Source: Rhizobium sp. SL42
Lineage (GTDB): Bacteria > Pseudomonadota > Alphaproteobacteria > Rhizobiales > Rhizobiaceae
Assembly: GCF_021729845.1 (NCBI RefSeq)
Contig: NZ_CP063397.1
Location: forward strand, 2,370,001 to 2,434,000
Length of the DNA: 64,000 nt
Direction of reading: 5' to 3'
Under the pieces are notes generated by a model. The model did no database searches. It was not told the DNA's origin and was given only the letters and a program-made list of their open reading frames with translations. This document shows positions 29,773 to 39,370 of this stretch, piece by piece. How positions within the stretch are numbered: position 1 is the first letter of the stretch; every line of letters begins with the position of its first letter. The translations under genes were made by a program, and so were the position numbers.

Positions 29773-31254
29773 ATGCAGATTATCGAAACGCTCGCTGAAG
29801 GGCTGAAGCGCGAAATCAAGGTCATCATCCCGGCCAAGGATATGGAACAGCAGATGAACGAACGCCTGGCGGATGCCAAGGACAAGGTTCGCATCAACGG
29901 CTTCCGTCCGGGCAAGGTTCCGACCGCGCATCTGAAGAAGATGTATGGCAAGTCGATCATGGCTGAACTCGTCAACGAGATCATCCGCGACCGTCCGAGC
30001 GCGATCCTGTCGGAGCGCGGCGAAAAGTCGGCGACCCAGCCTGAAATCGCCATGACAGAGGACGAAGCCGAAGCTGAAAAGATCCTGTCCGCCCAGGCCG
30101 ATCTCGAATTCACGCTGTCCTACGAAATCATCCCGCCGATCGAGCTGAAGTCGGTCGACGGCATCAAGATCGTTCGCGAAGTGGTCGAAGTCTCGGACGA
30201 CGAGATCAAGGAGCAGATCCTGAAGATTGCTGAAAACGCCCGCACGTTCGAGACCAAGAAGGGCAAGGCCGCCGACGGCGACCGCGTCACCATGGACTAT
30301 CTCGGCAAGGTTGATGGCGTTGCCTTCGACGGCGGCAAGGACGAAGACGCAGAACTGGTTATCGGTTCGAACCGCTTCATCCCGGGCTTTGAAGCCCAGC
30401 TCGTCGGCCTCAAGGCTGGCGATGAAAAGGTCATCACCGTAACCTTCCCGGCGGAATATCCGGCTGCCGAACTGGCTGGCAAGGAAGCGACCTTCGACAT
30501 CACCGTCAAGGAAGTCGCCGCTCCGGCCGCTCTCGAGATCAACGACGAACTGGCAACCAAGCTCGGCGTCGAATCGGTCGACAAGCTGAAGGAAGTCGTT
30601 CGCGGCCAGATCGAAAGCCAGTACGGCAACGTCACCCGCCAGAAGGTCAAGCGTCAGATCCTCGACCAGCTCGATGCGCTCTACAAGTTCGACGCTCCGT
30701 CGAAGCTGATCGACGCCGAGTTCGACAACATCTGGCGCCAGATCAACACCGATCTCGCACAGTCCGGCAAGACCTTTGCTGACGAAGACACGACCGAAGA
30801 AGCAGCCCGCGACGAATACCGCGCGCTGGCCGAGCGTCGCGTCCGTCTCGGCCTCGTTCTGTCCGAAATCGGCGAAAAGGCCGGTATCGAAGTCACCGAC
30901 GAGGAAATGCAGCGTTCGCTGTTTGCCCAGCTGCAGCAGTTCCCGGGTCAGGAAAAGCAGATCCTCGACTTCTTCCGCAACACGCCGGGCGCATCGGCTT
31001 CGCTGCGCGCGCCGATCTTCGAAGAGAAGGTCATCGACAAGTTGCTCGCCGAAGTGAGCGTCACGGACAAGTCCGTGTCGAAGGAAGAGCTGATGGCTGA
31101 CGACGAGTCTGAAGACGGCGACAAGCCCGCCAAGAAGACCGCTGCCAAGAAGAAGGCTGCTGCCAAGGCTGACGACGCCGCCGAAGGCGAAGAAGCCGCT
31201 CCGAAGAAGAAGGCAGCCCCGAAGAAGAAGGCCGCTGAAGGCGACGCCGAATAA
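29773..31254 (+). CDS. tig: Trigger factor
   Basis: Ribosome-bound chaperone and peptidyl-prolyl isomerase for nascent chains. The 493-residue protein has the ribosome-binding [17 protein letters not shown] near residue 45, an FKBP domain ([20 protein letters not shown]) and the C-terminal helical cradle ending in a Lys/Ala-rich tail ([14 protein letters not shown]). ATG 29773 follows AAGGTAAG. A strong terminator follows 28 bases downstream. The Lys/Ala tail is an alphaproteobacterial extension. Confidence 0.96.
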   Translation: MQIIETLAEGLKREIKVIIPAKDMEQQMNERLADAKDKVRINGFRPGKVPTAHLKKMYGKSIMAELVNEIIRDRPSAILSERGEKSATQPEIAMTEDEAEAEKILSAQADLEFTLSYEIIPPIELKSVDGIKIVREVVEVSDDEIKEQILKIAENARTFETKKGKAADGDRVTMDYLGKVDGVAFDGGKDEDAELVIGSNRFIPGFEAQLVGLKAGDEKVITVTFPAEYPAAELAGKEATFDITVKEVAAPAALEINDELATKLGVESVDKLKEVVRGQIESQYGNVTRQKVKRQILDQLDALYKFDAPSKLIDAEFDNIWRQINTDLAQSGKTFADEDTTEEAARDEYRALAERRVRLGLVLSEIGEKAGIEVTDEEMQRSLFAQLQQFPGQEKQILDFFRNTPGASASLRAPIFEEKVIDKLLAEVSVTDKSVSKEELMADDESEDGDKPAKKTAAKKKAAAKADDAAEGEEAAPKKKAAPKKKAAEGDAE

Positions 31255-31281
31255 TCTTCGGTAGGCACCGACTGAAATTGC

Positions 31282-31316
31282 AAAAGGCCGCCCTTTCGGG
31301 CGGCCTTTCTGCTTTT
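31282..31316 (+). terminator. Rho-independent terminator after tig
   Basis: Stem AAAGGCCGCCC / GGGCGGCCTTT with loop TTTC, then CTGCTTTT. It lies between tig and the convergent LLM oxidoreductase gene. Confidence 0.88.
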
Positions 31317-31424
31317 GTATTCTTCGTAAGCGTGCGGCCTATGGCGGCTTGCAAGCTTTTGTTTTCGTCCGGAAGACAGCGTCACCCTATGTGGTGACGC
31401 TATTTAGCGAATTGCCGATTTATC

Positions 31425-32444
31425 TCATCGCCAGCCAAGGCTTGGTGCGACATGGGTCAGGATCGACTGGAGGACGTGGGCGTTGTAGTCGACGCCGAGC
31501 TGGTTCGGGACGGTCAGCAGCAGGGTATCGGCCTCGGCGATCGCCTCGTCTCGCTTCAGTTCCTCGATCAGCTTGTCGGGTTCCGCCGCATAGGACCGGC
31601 CGAAGATCGCCCTTGTGCTTTCGTCGATATAGCCGATCGAATCCTGGTCCTTGTTCTGGCCGAAATAGGCGCGGTCCATGTCGTTGACGATGGCGAAGAT
31701 CGAGCGGCTGACGGAAACGCGCGGCGCGCGCGTGTGGCCCGCTTCCTTCCAGGCCGCGCGATAGGCGCGGATCTGCTTGGCCTGCTGGATATGGAACGGC
31801 TCACCTGTCTCGTCGTCCTTCAGGGTCGAACTTTGCAGGTTCATGCCGAGCTTTGCGGCCCAGACGGCAGTGGCATTCGAACCGGCGCCCCACCAGATGC
31901 GTTCGCGCAAGCCCTCCGAATGCGGCTCCAGCCTGAGCAGACCGGGCGGATTGGGGAACATCGGCCGTGGATTGGGCTTGGCAAAACCTTCCCCCTTCAG
32001 CACGTCCAGAAAGACCTCGGCATGGCGGCGGCCCATATCGGCATCGCTCAGGCCTTCCTCCGGCTGGTAGCCGAAATAGCGCCAGCCTTCGATCACCTGC
32101 TCCGGCGAGCCGCGGCTGATGCCGAGCTGCAGGCGTCCGCGCGAGATCAGGTCGGCGGAACCGGCATCTTCTGCCATGTAGAGCGGGTTCTCGTAGCGCA
32201 TGTCGATGACGCCCGTACCGATCTCGATTTTCGATGTCCGGGCACCGACGGCGGCAAGCAGCGGGAAGGGCGACGCGAGCTGACGGGCGAAGTGATGGAC
32301 GCGGAAATAGGCGCCGTCGACTCCCAGTTCTTCGGCCGCGACCGCAAGGTCGATGGATTGCAGCAGGGTGTCTGACGCCGAGCGTGTTCCTGAATGCGGC
32401 GAGGGCGACCAGTGGCCGAAGGAGAGAAAACCGATTTTCTTCAT
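31425..32444 (-). CDS. LLM class flavin-dependent oxidoreductase
   Basis: Bacterial luciferase-like monooxygenase fold protein of 339 residues, starting MKKIGFLSFGHWSPSPHSGT. It shows GAYFRVHHFARQLASPFPLL, the flavin-site IEIGTGVIDMRYENPLYMAE and RGRLQLGISRGSPEQ, and later IWWGAGSNATA. These enzymes use reduced FMN or F420 to oxidise unknown small molecules. The start at 32444 is chosen over an upstream in-frame ATG at 32504 because the family homology begins at MKKIGFL. No substrate can be inferred from the neighbours. Confidence 0.88.
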   Translation of the reverse strand: MKKIGFLSFGHWSPSPHSGTRSASDTLLQSIDLAVAAEELGVDGAYFRVHHFARQLASPFPLLAAVGARTSKIEIGTGVIDMRYENPLYMAEDAGSADLISRGRLQLGISRGSPEQVIEGWRYFGYQPEEGLSDADMGRRHAEVFLDVLKGEGFAKPNPRPMFPNPPGLLRLEPHSEGLRERIWWGAGSNATAVWAAKLGMNLQSSTLKDDETGEPFHIQQAKQIRAYRAAWKEAGHTRAPRVSVSRSIFAIVNDMDRAYFGQNKDQDSIGYIDESTRAIFGRSYAAEPDKLIEELKRDEAIAEADTLLLTVPNQLGVDYNAHVLQSILTHVAPSLGWR

Positions 32445-32564
32445 GATGATGCGCTTTCGTGATGGCGATTGCAGCCTAGATGGCATCAAGGCGCAGTGTC
32501 TCATAGAGGGGATGCGGTGACAGACTGTCTCCGATCCCGAAACAGGAGCCTGTCACGGCGTGTC

Positions 32565-33377
32565 TCAGCCGATATCCAGCAGGAGTGCCCGATGATCCGA
32601 AACCTCCGGTTCTGCGACCACCGTGAATGCCGTCACGACGACATCCGCCGTGACCAGCATATAATCCGCGAACCGTCCGTCTTTTGTGTAATGGGAGGTG
32701 CGCGTATCGGAGAAGCCGCGGCCGGCCACCAGGTCGGTGAGCCCGAGCCGGCCGAGCGCTGCAAACACATGGCTGTCTGGCAGCACGTTGAAATCGCCGC
32801 AGACCACAAGCCGCTGGCCGGGTCGCCATAGCCGCGTGATCAGGCTTGTCAGCGCTTCGGTCTGGCGCTCGCGCGCTGGCGTATCCTGCTTGCCGGCGGG
32901 ATCGCGCAGGCCGTGTAGATGGACGACGGTGATCGGCGCCGCGGTCGCGTGGTCGAAAAGTGTGACCCCATGCGCGTTGCGCGAACGCGGATGGTCACCG
33001 AAACCGTTTGGCGAGAATCTGCCGTGAATGAAATCCAGCGCCTGGCCGATGATAGGAATATCCTTGCGCACGAAGGTTGCAATGCCGAATTCCTGCCAGC
33101 AGGTGTGTTGGCCATCCTGAAGCTCGCCCCTGGCGGTCGGGCAGAAAAATCCGTCGTGGCCCGGCAGGACGGCTGCGATTTCGTCAAACAGATGCGCACG
33201 CTGCTGCAGCGCGACCGCCCCGTCGCGATAGGTCAGCCACTCATGCCGCGCATTGGGCGCGCGTGCGACCTCCTGCAGGCAAAGCACGTCGGCGTTGATA
33301 CTTGGTAGATAGCGCATCAGCTGCGCATGCAGCATCCCGCCCCAGATATTGAGAGAAACGATCTTCATGATGTCCAT
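32565..33377 (-). CDS. Endonuclease/exonuclease/phosphatase family protein
   Basis: EEP-superfamily hydrolase of 270 residues. Motifs are MKIVSLNIWGGMLHAQ, VLCLQEVARAPN with the metal Glu, VVCGDFNVLPDSHVF with the catalytic Asp-Asn, and EVSDHRALLLDIG with the terminal Asp-His. Substrates in this superfamily range from DNA to phospholipids and sugars, and nothing here narrows the choice. There is no signal peptide. An alternative start three codons in (33368) would give MKIVSLN, the usual family start. It follows the MFS gene on the same strand. Confidence 0.87.
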   Translation of the reverse strand: MDIMKIVSLNIWGGMLHAQLMRYLPSINADVLCLQEVARAPNARHEWLTYRDGAVALQQRAHLFDEIAAVLPGHDGFFCPTARGELQDGQHTCWQEFGIATFVRKDIPIIGQALDFIHGRFSPNGFGDHPRSRNAHGVTLFDHATAAPITVVHLHGLRDPAGKQDTPARERQTEALTSLITRLWRPGQRLVVCGDFNVLPDSHVFAALGRLGLTDLVAGRGFSDTRTSHYTKDGRFADYMLVTADVVVTAFTVVAEPEVSDHRALLLDIG

Positions 33378-33450
33378 TGATGTGGCGAGGTGGTCGAACC
33401 GAAAGGATAATTCGACCGTTCTTGCCCTTCAAGCTGACCGCGGGCTTTGA

Positions 33451-34647
33451 TCATCGAAGAACACGCTCTACGGTGATCAGGATCGAGATACCGGCCAGCG
33501 CCAGTGCGACACCGAGCTGAATCGTCCCGGAATAACCGAGATAGTGCGAGCCGGCGGCGAAGGTGACGGCGGTGATCGCATTGCCAAGAAAGGAGTTGAT
33601 CGGGTTGAAGGCGGTGCCTAGTCCTGGGCGGCCCGGGAACAGCTCCTGGAAATAGTTGAGCGGCATGGCGAGCAATGCGGCCGCTGCGGCGGCACCCGGG
33701 ACCGACAACGCATAGATGTGCCAAGGTGCCGCGGCGAAGGACAGTGCGGTCATGTAGCAGCCATAGAGCAGGGCTGCCGCGACAATGATGGAGAGGATGC
33801 TGAAACGCTTCAGGAGTCCCGCCCAGATCAGCATGAAGGGAATTTCGATCAGTGCGGTCATCCCGGCAATAAGGCCGACATCTGAGGTCTTTCCGCCGAG
33901 CTCCAGTGTCAGGATCAGCGGCCATACGGTAGCCGAAAGGCGGATGGTTGCGGTGATCGAAGCCATCGAGATCATGCGCGCAAGCATGATCGGCGCCCCG
34001 AGTTCCTTCAGTGCGGCGAAGAACCCTGAGCTGGCTCTGTTCTGGGCCGGACGCGGCGGCTGTCCTTTCAGCAGGAAGGCGGAGCAGAGGAAAATGAACA
34101 GGGCGCAAAGTCCGGCAACACCCCAGGCGCCGAGCATGCTGGCGGAACCGGCAAGCGCCAGTCCGAGCGCCGCCGGCATGATCACCCATGCGGCGGATAT
34201 GAAGGCGCGCAGTGTCGCATTGATCGAAGCGGCTTCCGTCGGCGGGAAGTCTGCTGTCTCCGCCCTGGCGCTGACGAAGATCAGCGAGGCAACGGCATTG
34301 AAGAACGGGATGACCAGCGCCGTAGCGCCGATGAAAACCGGGATCGACGGAAAGAGGAAAATCGCGCCGTAGCCGGCGATGCCCATGAGGGACAGGGCGA
34401 TGATCATCTGCCGCCGATCGCCGACCGTGTCGGACAGGATGCCGAGCGAGACGCTGATCGTCACGGCAGCAAGCGATGAGACGAATACCAGCAGCGAATA
34501 GGCCTTTTCGCTCATGCCGAGTTCCCCGATTGCCGTGACCGACAGATAGGGGAGGGTCGAGCCATAGGCGGAACCCTGGACGAAGATCATCAGGGCGAGG
34601 ACGAGAAGCTGAGGCCGGCCGGCAATATGGCCGAGGGATGAAAACAT
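33451..34647 (-). CDS. MFS transporter
   Basis: A 398-residue protein with about twelve hydrophobic segments and no long soluble domain. It starts MFSSLGHIAGRPQLLVLALM, carries a loop 2-3 motif (GILSDTVGDRRQMIIALSL) typical of the major facilitator superfamily, and ends in a short Arg-containing tail. This resembles sugar-efflux-type MFS proteins but the substrate is uncertain. It lies downstream of sthA and 73 bases before the EEP gene in the same direction. Confidence 0.85.
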   Translation of the reverse strand: MFSSLGHIAGRPQLLVLALMIFVQGSAYGSTLPYLSVTAIGELGMSEKAYSLLVFVSSLAAVTISVSLGILSDTVGDRRQMIIALSLMGIAGYGAIFLFPSIPVFIGATALVIPFFNAVASLIFVSARAETADFPPTEAASINATLRAFISAAWVIMPAALGLALAGSASMLGAWGVAGLCALFIFLCSAFLLKGQPPRPAQNRASSGFFAALKELGAPIMLARMISMASITATIRLSATVWPLILTLELGGKTSDVGLIAGMTALIEIPFMLIWAGLLKRFSILSIIVAAALLYGCYMTALSFAAAPWHIYALSVPGAAAAAALLAMPLNYFQELFPGRPGLGTAFNPINSFLGNAITAVTFAAGSHYLGYSGTIQLGVALALAGISILITVERVLR

Positions 34648-34701
34648 GAATGTGTCTCTGGATGCCGAAGTGACCCTCGCTGCTCAATTGCGCGCTGGCC
34701 G

Positions 34702-34777
34702 GGAGGCGACAGCTTTGCATGAGTCGCCTCGGACGCGCGCCCGTTTTTGTCCGATAACCGGGCGGGCGCGCGCAGAA
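34702..34777. repeat. Two inverted repeats between sthA and the MFS gene
   Basis: Two hairpins lie in the 142-base gap. One has a perfect stem GAGGCGAC / GTCGCCTC around a twelve-base loop, and the other pairs ACGCGCGCCCG with CGGGCGCGCGC around a 19-base loop. Neither is followed by a clear T-run on either strand, so I call them structured spacer, perhaps a Rho-independent terminator for sthA with a weak tail. Confidence 0.4.
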
Positions 34778-34789
34778 ACCGCCGGTTGC

Positions 34790-36214
34790 TTATTCGGCAG
34801 CCTTGCGTTCGATTTTCTCGACCTTCAGTTCGCCCATGCGGTTCCAGGCGTCGAGACCGGCGATCTTGTAGGCTTCGGCAAGCGTCGGGTAGTTGAACGT
34901 GTTCTCGACGAAATATTCGACCGTGCCTTTGAGGTTGAGCACGGCCTGGCCGATATGCACCAGTTCGGTAGCGCCTTCGCCGACGATATGAACGCCGAGC
35001 AGCCGGCGCGTCTTCAGCGAGAAGATCATCTTCAGCATGCCGCTGTCGAGGCCCATGATATGGCCGCGCGAGGTCTCGCGGAAATGGGCGATGCCGCATT
35101 CGTAGGGAATGTTCCGCTGGATCACTTCCTCTTCGGTCAGGCCGCAGGTGGAAATTTCCGGCACGGCGTAGATGCCGTAGGGAAAGAACTGTGGCGGCTC
35201 CTGCGAAGGGGCGCCGACGGCATGGCGCGCCGCAATGCGGCCCTGTTCCATGGATGTCGAGGCAAGGCTCGGGAAACCGACAACGTCACCAGCAGCATAG
35301 ATGGTTGGCACGGCGGTCTGGAATGTTTCGGGATTGACCTTCAGGCGCCCGCGATTGTCGGCCTCGAGACCGCAGGCAGCAAGGTTCAGCGTATCGGTGG
35401 CCCCGACACGACCGGCGGCAAACAACACCATTTCGGCCATCAGCACCCGGCCGTTCTTCAACGTGACGCGGCACTTGCCGTCGAGCTTTTCGACCGTCTC
35501 GACCGTCTGGCCGAAGATCAGCTTCATGTTGCGGTCGCGCAGCTGGTAGGTGAAGTCCTCGACGATTTCCTTGTCGATGAAGTCAAGCATGGTGTCGCGC
35601 GGCTCGACCACGGTGACGGCGGTATCGAGCGCAGAGAAGATCGTTGCATATTCGATGCCGATGACGCCGGCGCCGATGACTACCATCGAGCGCGGCAACT
35701 CCTTGATCTCCAGGATTTCGTCGCTGTCGATGATGTTGACGCCATCAAACGGGACATGCGACGGGCGGAACGGGCGTGTGCCGACGGCAAGCAGAACCGC
35801 CTTGGTCTGCACGCGCAGAACTTCACCGTCTTCCTTGGTGATTTCGATCGTATTGGCATCGACGAAGGTCGCCGTGCCGCGCATCTGCTGCACGCGGTTG
35901 CGCGCGAACTGGTGCTCGAGCACTTCGACTTCGTGGTCGAGGGTGATCAACAGGCGGCGGCGAAGATCGTCGGCATTGATCTCCTGCTTGACGCGGTAGC
36001 TTCGGCCATAGAAGCCGCGCTCGCGCCAGCCGGTGAGGTTCAGCGCGGTTTCGCGCAGTGTCTTGGAAGGAATGGTACCGGTATGCACGGAAACACCGCC
36101 GACGCGCGTTCCCTTCTCGATCACCAGAACCTTCTTTTCCAGCTTGGCAGCCTGGATGGCGGCGCGGCGCCCGGCCGGGCCGCTGCCGATGACGACAAAG
36201 TCGTATTGGTTCAT
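34790..36214 (-). CDS. sthA: Soluble pyridine nucleotide transhydrogenase (Si-specific NAD(P)+)
   Basis: FAD-dependent transhydrogenase that moves hydride between NADPH and NAD+ in the cytoplasm. The 474-residue protein has VVIGSGPAGRRAAIQAAKLE, then SVHTGTIPSKTLRE, where the disulfide cysteines of related disulfide reductases are replaced (Val/Thr), which is diagnostic of SthA. The second dinucleotide-binding motif is MVVIGAGVIGIEYATIFSAL, followed by the FAD motif ATIYAAGDVVG. ATG 36214 gives MNQYDFVV and is preferred over an in-frame start 17 codons upstream. Confidence 0.94.
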   Translation of the reverse strand: MNQYDFVVIGSGPAGRRAAIQAAKLEKKVLVIEKGTRVGGVSVHTGTIPSKTLRETALNLTGWRERGFYGRSYRVKQEINADDLRRRLLITLDHEVEVLEHQFARNRVQQMRGTATFVDANTIEITKEDGEVLRVQTKAVLLAVGTRPFRPSHVPFDGVNIIDSDEILEIKELPRSMVVIGAGVIGIEYATIFSALDTAVTVVEPRDTMLDFIDKEIVEDFTYQLRDRNMKLIFGQTVETVEKLDGKCRVTLKNGRVLMAEMVLFAAGRVGATDTLNLAACGLEADNRGRLKVNPETFQTAVPTIYAAGDVVGFPSLASTSMEQGRIAARHAVGAPSQEPPQFFPYGIYAVPEISTCGLTEEEVIQRNIPYECGIAHFRETSRGHIMGLDSGMLKMIFSLKTRRLLGVHIVGEGATELVHIGQAVLNLKGTVEYFVENTFNYPTLAEAYKIAGLDAWNRMGELKVEKIERKAAE

Positions 36215-36377
36215 GATATTCGTCCCTGATTCGTGTGCCGGATGCTGCACTGCAATGTGTCCCATGGCGAAACTATCAGGGCAATCTAACCGTTTCGTTA
36301 TCGACGAAAATTTGCGCCTGTCTGCGACGGAAATTTGCCCTCACGCGGCAATTCTGCACCACCCCTTATCGGGCGGG

Positions 36378-36554
36378 TCAGATCAGCCGCAGGCCCTTGA
36401 GGCTCGCATGGCCGTCCTTGCCGATGATGATGTGGTCATGGACAGTAATACCCAGAGGCTTTGCCGTGTCGATGATCGTGCGCGTCATATCAATGTCGGC
36501 GCGCGACGGTGTCGGGTCGCCGCTCGGATGGTTGTGAACCACAGCAGCCGAAGG
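36378..36554 (-). pseudogene. radC: radC C-terminal remnant (JAB/MPN domain), truncated
   Basis: The last ~59 codons of radC remain: [20 protein letters not shown], then [20 protein letters not shown] and a TGA stop at 36378-36380. The JAMM metalloprotease-like motif [14 protein letters not shown] is intact but the N-terminal helical domain and early JAB part are gone. Upstream in the same frame a TAG follows within five codons, and the sequence changes to lower-GC accessory DNA. The junction at about 36,550 therefore marks the left boundary of the accessory region. Confidence 0.85.
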
Positions 36555-37151
36555 AAATAGCTATTGTCTGCCAATGCACTATCGATGTTTCTTGCGAAAC
36601 GGGGGTATGGGATTGGTGGCTGGAACTAATGAATTTCTTTAGATGTCCCGCAACATTCCGGTCGATCCTTCCCACTTCCAGATACGCACGTAAGGTAACA
36701 TGATTCTGTGGGGCACGATCCTGGGAGTACACCTGTCGCGATATACGTGCGACACGCAACTGGAGTCACGAGTGAACAAACGTTGTGCCTCAACACCTCC
36801 CCAAGTCAACTACAATGCTTGAGGGCGATGGTGTCAAGCCAGTCCATAACACAACAAGATTGTTTTCCGTTCGAGGGTGGCGATGATTCTTAAGCCCGTA
36901 GGAGAGTGCCGCTCCGATTGACGTGTTTAAATATCGGAAGTGCAAATGACGTTGATCAGCGCCCACCGCCTCCCACCGGACCTTGCGCGTCGACTCCTCT
37001 GACGAATGCCAGACTCAAGTGCGTTCTTCTCGAACCATTGTGTCGCATTGAAGCGATAGTCGCTGTCCGCCAAGCGATCAAAGCGGTAGCGTCCTGGGCA
37101 AACGCTTTCCGGAACCCAGCTTGGGGCACCACCCGCAATGATCAAGCACGA
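36555..37151. other. Gene-poor junction DNA right of the radC break
   Basis: No gene with recognisable homology was found. A minus-strand frame from TTG 37145 to 36927 (72 codons, containing YRFDRLADSDYRF) follows the HTH gene closely but resembles nothing I know. The composition is lower in GC than the core to the left. No integrase fragment could be recognised. Confidence 0.5.
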
Positions 37152-37373
37152 TCATCTCCCAGCGTCTTTTAGGCCTATCCGATCACGGCACTTGACCTTG
37201 TTCTTCAAGTCCCACGCGTCAAGCTCATCTGCTGGGTATAAAACGGCCTTGCCGATCTTGACGAAACTGGGGCCGATGCGCATCGCCCTCCAGTTTCTCA
37301 ATGTTCCGACGGAGATGCTACCGCGATAGCGGTCGGCCACTTCATCAGCAGTGAAAAATTTGTTGTCTTCCAT
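37152..37373 (-). CDS. Helix-turn-helix DNA-binding protein, excisionase/AlpA-like
   Basis: A 73-residue protein starting MEDNKFFTADEVADRYRG with the HTH_17-type pattern in which a short helix pair is followed by ISVGTLRNWRAMRIGPSFVK and a wing, KAVLYPADELDAW. Proteins of this form act as excisionases or regulators of integrative elements. A GGAGAAGGAGTG ribosome site sits at good spacing before ATG 37373, so I reject a longer frame starting at 37478. It lies close to the broken radC and fits an element-end position, but no integrase gene is visible beside it. Confidence 0.8.
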   Translation of the reverse strand: MEDNKFFTADEVADRYRGSISVGTLRNWRAMRIGPSFVKIGKAVLYPADELDAWDLKNKVKCRDRIGLKDAGR

Positions 37374-37977
37374 GTGACACTCCTTCTCCAAATCCGGTTT
37401 ATCGGCCTGATGGTTGAGCGTAAAAGCTAAAACCCAAATGCGAAAGTTCGAAAGATATCGATTTGAAGCAGAGAACACAGGGTTTTAGGACTAGCAAATT
37501 TGTGAGTCGGTGTTGGCTGCGCGACACAGCTAGCATTCAGTTGACAACAACACGGGGGCTTTCGGGCCATGTCATTCCATATAGCGTTGCGATTTCACTG
37601 CTGGGTCAGCCCTTTGCGAGAGGTCCACGTGTTTGGCTAAGCCAGACCTGCTGAGGTGCGTGTGTTGCCCGCCGAACATCTGCGGCCGTATCTCGCCACA
37701 TACGACGAGGAGGGCAGCCGCTTGCGTGCGGTTCAGGTCGAATACAACAGCCTAACCGCGGAGGCGGAGATTGTGTTTTTGGCATTATTTTACGTAGCAT
37801 TCGAGAGGTTTTGGAAGGGTTTCGCGCCTACAGGAACCCTCTGGATACCGATCCATTTTCCAGAGGTGGCGCAGTTTCCGGGGAAAACCCGATCCCCAAA
37901 AGTGGGGGCGGAAAACAGATTTCGTTAAAAATCCCTAGCCAGATGCAGAACTAGGTTCTGCGCAATGGGACAGTATG
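37374..37977. other. Non-coding or degraded DNA between the HTH gene and the IS3 element
   Basis: Only short frames are present. One from GTG 37656 to 37928 (90 codons, RVLPAEHLRPYLATYDEEGS) has no recognisable family. An inverted run near 37,890-37,910 (CCCCAAAAGTGGGGG) and A-rich stretches suggest intergenic or decayed sequence. Confidence 0.45.
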
Positions 37978-37983
37978 GCAAAG

Positions 37984-38044
37984 TGTTGGTTTCCGCGCGG
38001 AACTGAGCCGGTTATGGAGTGAACCCCTCGGGCTGGACCACGAG
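37984..38044 (+). repeat. Left terminal inverted repeat of the IS3 element
   Basis: Sixty-one bases from TGTTGGTTTCCGCGCGG through GGGCTGGACCACGAG. It matches the complement of 39,260-39,320 with one difference (TTA against TTT near base 31). This is unusually long for an IS3 end. Confidence 0.9.
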
Positions 38045-38054
38045 GCGCTTCAAA

Positions 38055-38853
38055 CTAAGCCGCCTGCTGGGCGAGTTGGGTTTCAAATTCTGCTGGCGAC
38101 ATGTAGCCAAGGGCCGAGTGCAACCGTTTGGCATTGTAGACTTCTTCGATGAACCTGGGCAATCGCTCGGCGACGTCCGCGAAGGTTTCGTAGCCGGCAG
38201 GATAGATGTCTTCTACTTTCAGGGTCTTCATAAAGCTCTCTGCCTGCGCATTATGGTACGGGTTACCGACGGCGCTCATGGAACCCTGCAGGCCGGCGGC
38301 ATCGAGCGCTCGTCGAAAGGTCTCACTTGCGTATTGGCATCCGCGGTCCGTGTGGTGAATGCAGCCAGGCGGAGGCTTTCTGTTCTCGATGGCCGAATGT
38401 AGTGCGGCCAGCGCCAGCGGCGTATCCAGTCGTTTCGACAGGCCATAGCCGACGACTTTCCGGCTGCAAGCGTCGAGAATGACGGCAAGATAGCAGAAGC
38501 CGACGGCGATGCGGATGTTAAGTGAAGTCTGCCACCCAGACCATATCGGGTCGCGCCGGGATCACGTTGCGATAGAGGTTTGGGTAGATCGGCGAACCGT
38601 GGTTGCTATCCGTCGTGCGAACATACCGCTTGCGAGGCTTGATCCCGAGGCCATTGGCACGCATGACGCGGGCGACCCGCTTGTGATTGACGAGGTGGCC
38701 TCTTCGCTGAAGCTCATGCGTGACGCGTCGGTATCCATAGCAAGGCAGCTCGTCCTGGATGTCCTCGATGATTGCAACGAGCTCGCTGTCGCCGAGATTC
38801 AAAGCCTTTGTCGTCGATCGGTAATAGTAAGTGCTCCTCGGGAGATCGGTCAC
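38055..38853 (-). pseudogene. IS3-family transposase orfB, frameshifted
   Basis: DDE integrase-type transposase with an N-terminal HTH_21 part (DELPCYGYRRVTHELQRRG), then MVWVADFT with the first catalytic Asp, at which point a stop follows. Reading one base further on restores [38 protein letters not shown] with the second Asp, and [19 protein letters not shown] with the catalytic Glu. The total of 799 bases is one more than a multiple of three. The extra base lies at about 38,518-38,519 (GTTAAG on the plus strand). Confidence 0.9.
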
Positions 38854-39212
38854 TTTACACCCCCGTCGGATAGAACAGGCCGGGGACCGGTGATGATGGA
38901 GGACTTCCCGCTGTCGCCGGCGATCGGCTGACGCGGAGTTTTTTTAACCAGGTCCAGCTCCATTGTGAGCTGGCCGACCTTACGTTCCAGCGCCGCAATG
39001 TGGGCCTCGTATTCAGCAATAACGCTGGCCTCAGCCTCCTCGTCGTTCAGTTCGCCGCGATCGAACTGCGTCAGCCATAGCTGGATGAGGTTAGCCGAAA
39101 CGCCGTACGTGCGCTGTGCGTCCCGCCGTCCGATGACGCCGTTCCGAATATCCTGGCAAAGCTGCAATTTGAACGGCGTCGAATGCCGTCGATATGGACC
39201 TCGGGACTTCAT
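38850..39212 (-). CDS. IS3-family transposase orfA
   Basis: A 120-residue DNA-binding subunit, MKSRGPYRRHSTPFKLQLCQ, then GRRDAQRTYGVSANLIQLWL as the helix-turn-helix, a coiled-coil of about 30 residues (EAHIAALERKVGQLTMELDL) and a basic tail. It is intact and overlaps orfB by four bases. In IS3 elements orfA and orfB are normally joined by programmed frameshifting. Confidence 0.9.
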   Translation of the reverse strand: MKSRGPYRRHSTPFKLQLCQDIRNGVIGRRDAQRTYGVSANLIQLWLTQFDRGELNDEEAEASVIAEYEAHIAALERKVGQLTMELDLVKKTPRQPIAGDSGKSSIITGPRPVLSDGGVK

Positions 39213-39259
39213 GAGCCTTCTCCGATTGAGGCCCGCAGAGTGTATCAGTTTTTCCAGGT

Positions 39260-39320
39260 CTCGTGGTCCAGCCCGAGGGGTTCACTCCAAAACCGGCTCA
39301 GTTCCGCGCGGAAACCAACA
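39260..39320 (-). repeat. Right terminal inverted repeat of the IS3 element
   Basis: Complement of the left end, finishing GTTCCGCGCGGAAACCAACA. The direct repeat GCAAAG follows immediately. Confidence 0.9.
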
Positions 39321-39370
39321 GCAAAGGTTGCTGAGACTTCGACGTTTGTCTTCGGACCGCATTCTGACTG

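Larger units (their letters stand above)
37984..39320 (-). mobile_element. IS3-family insertion sequence, 1,337 bp, transposase broken
   Basis: The element is bounded by 61-bp terminal inverted repeats that begin TGTTGGTTTCCGCGCGGAAC and end in its complement. It encodes orfA (38,850-39,212) and orfB (38,055-38,853) on the minus strand, overlapping as GTGA. The flanks carry a 6-bp direct repeat GCAAAG at 37,978-37,983 and 39,321-39,326, consistent with a target-site duplication, though 3-5 bp is more usual in IS3. orfB has a one-base insertion, so the copy cannot move unaided. Confidence 0.92.

Noticed and set aside
34646..36229. Plus-strand frame of 527 codons over sthA
   Set aside because: Shadow of the transhydrogenase gene with Asp/His/Val-rich composition.
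37656..37928. Possible 90-codon gene starting RVLPAEHL
   Set aside because: No ribosome site, no recognisable motif and AT-rich non-coding surroundings; left as uncertain spacer.
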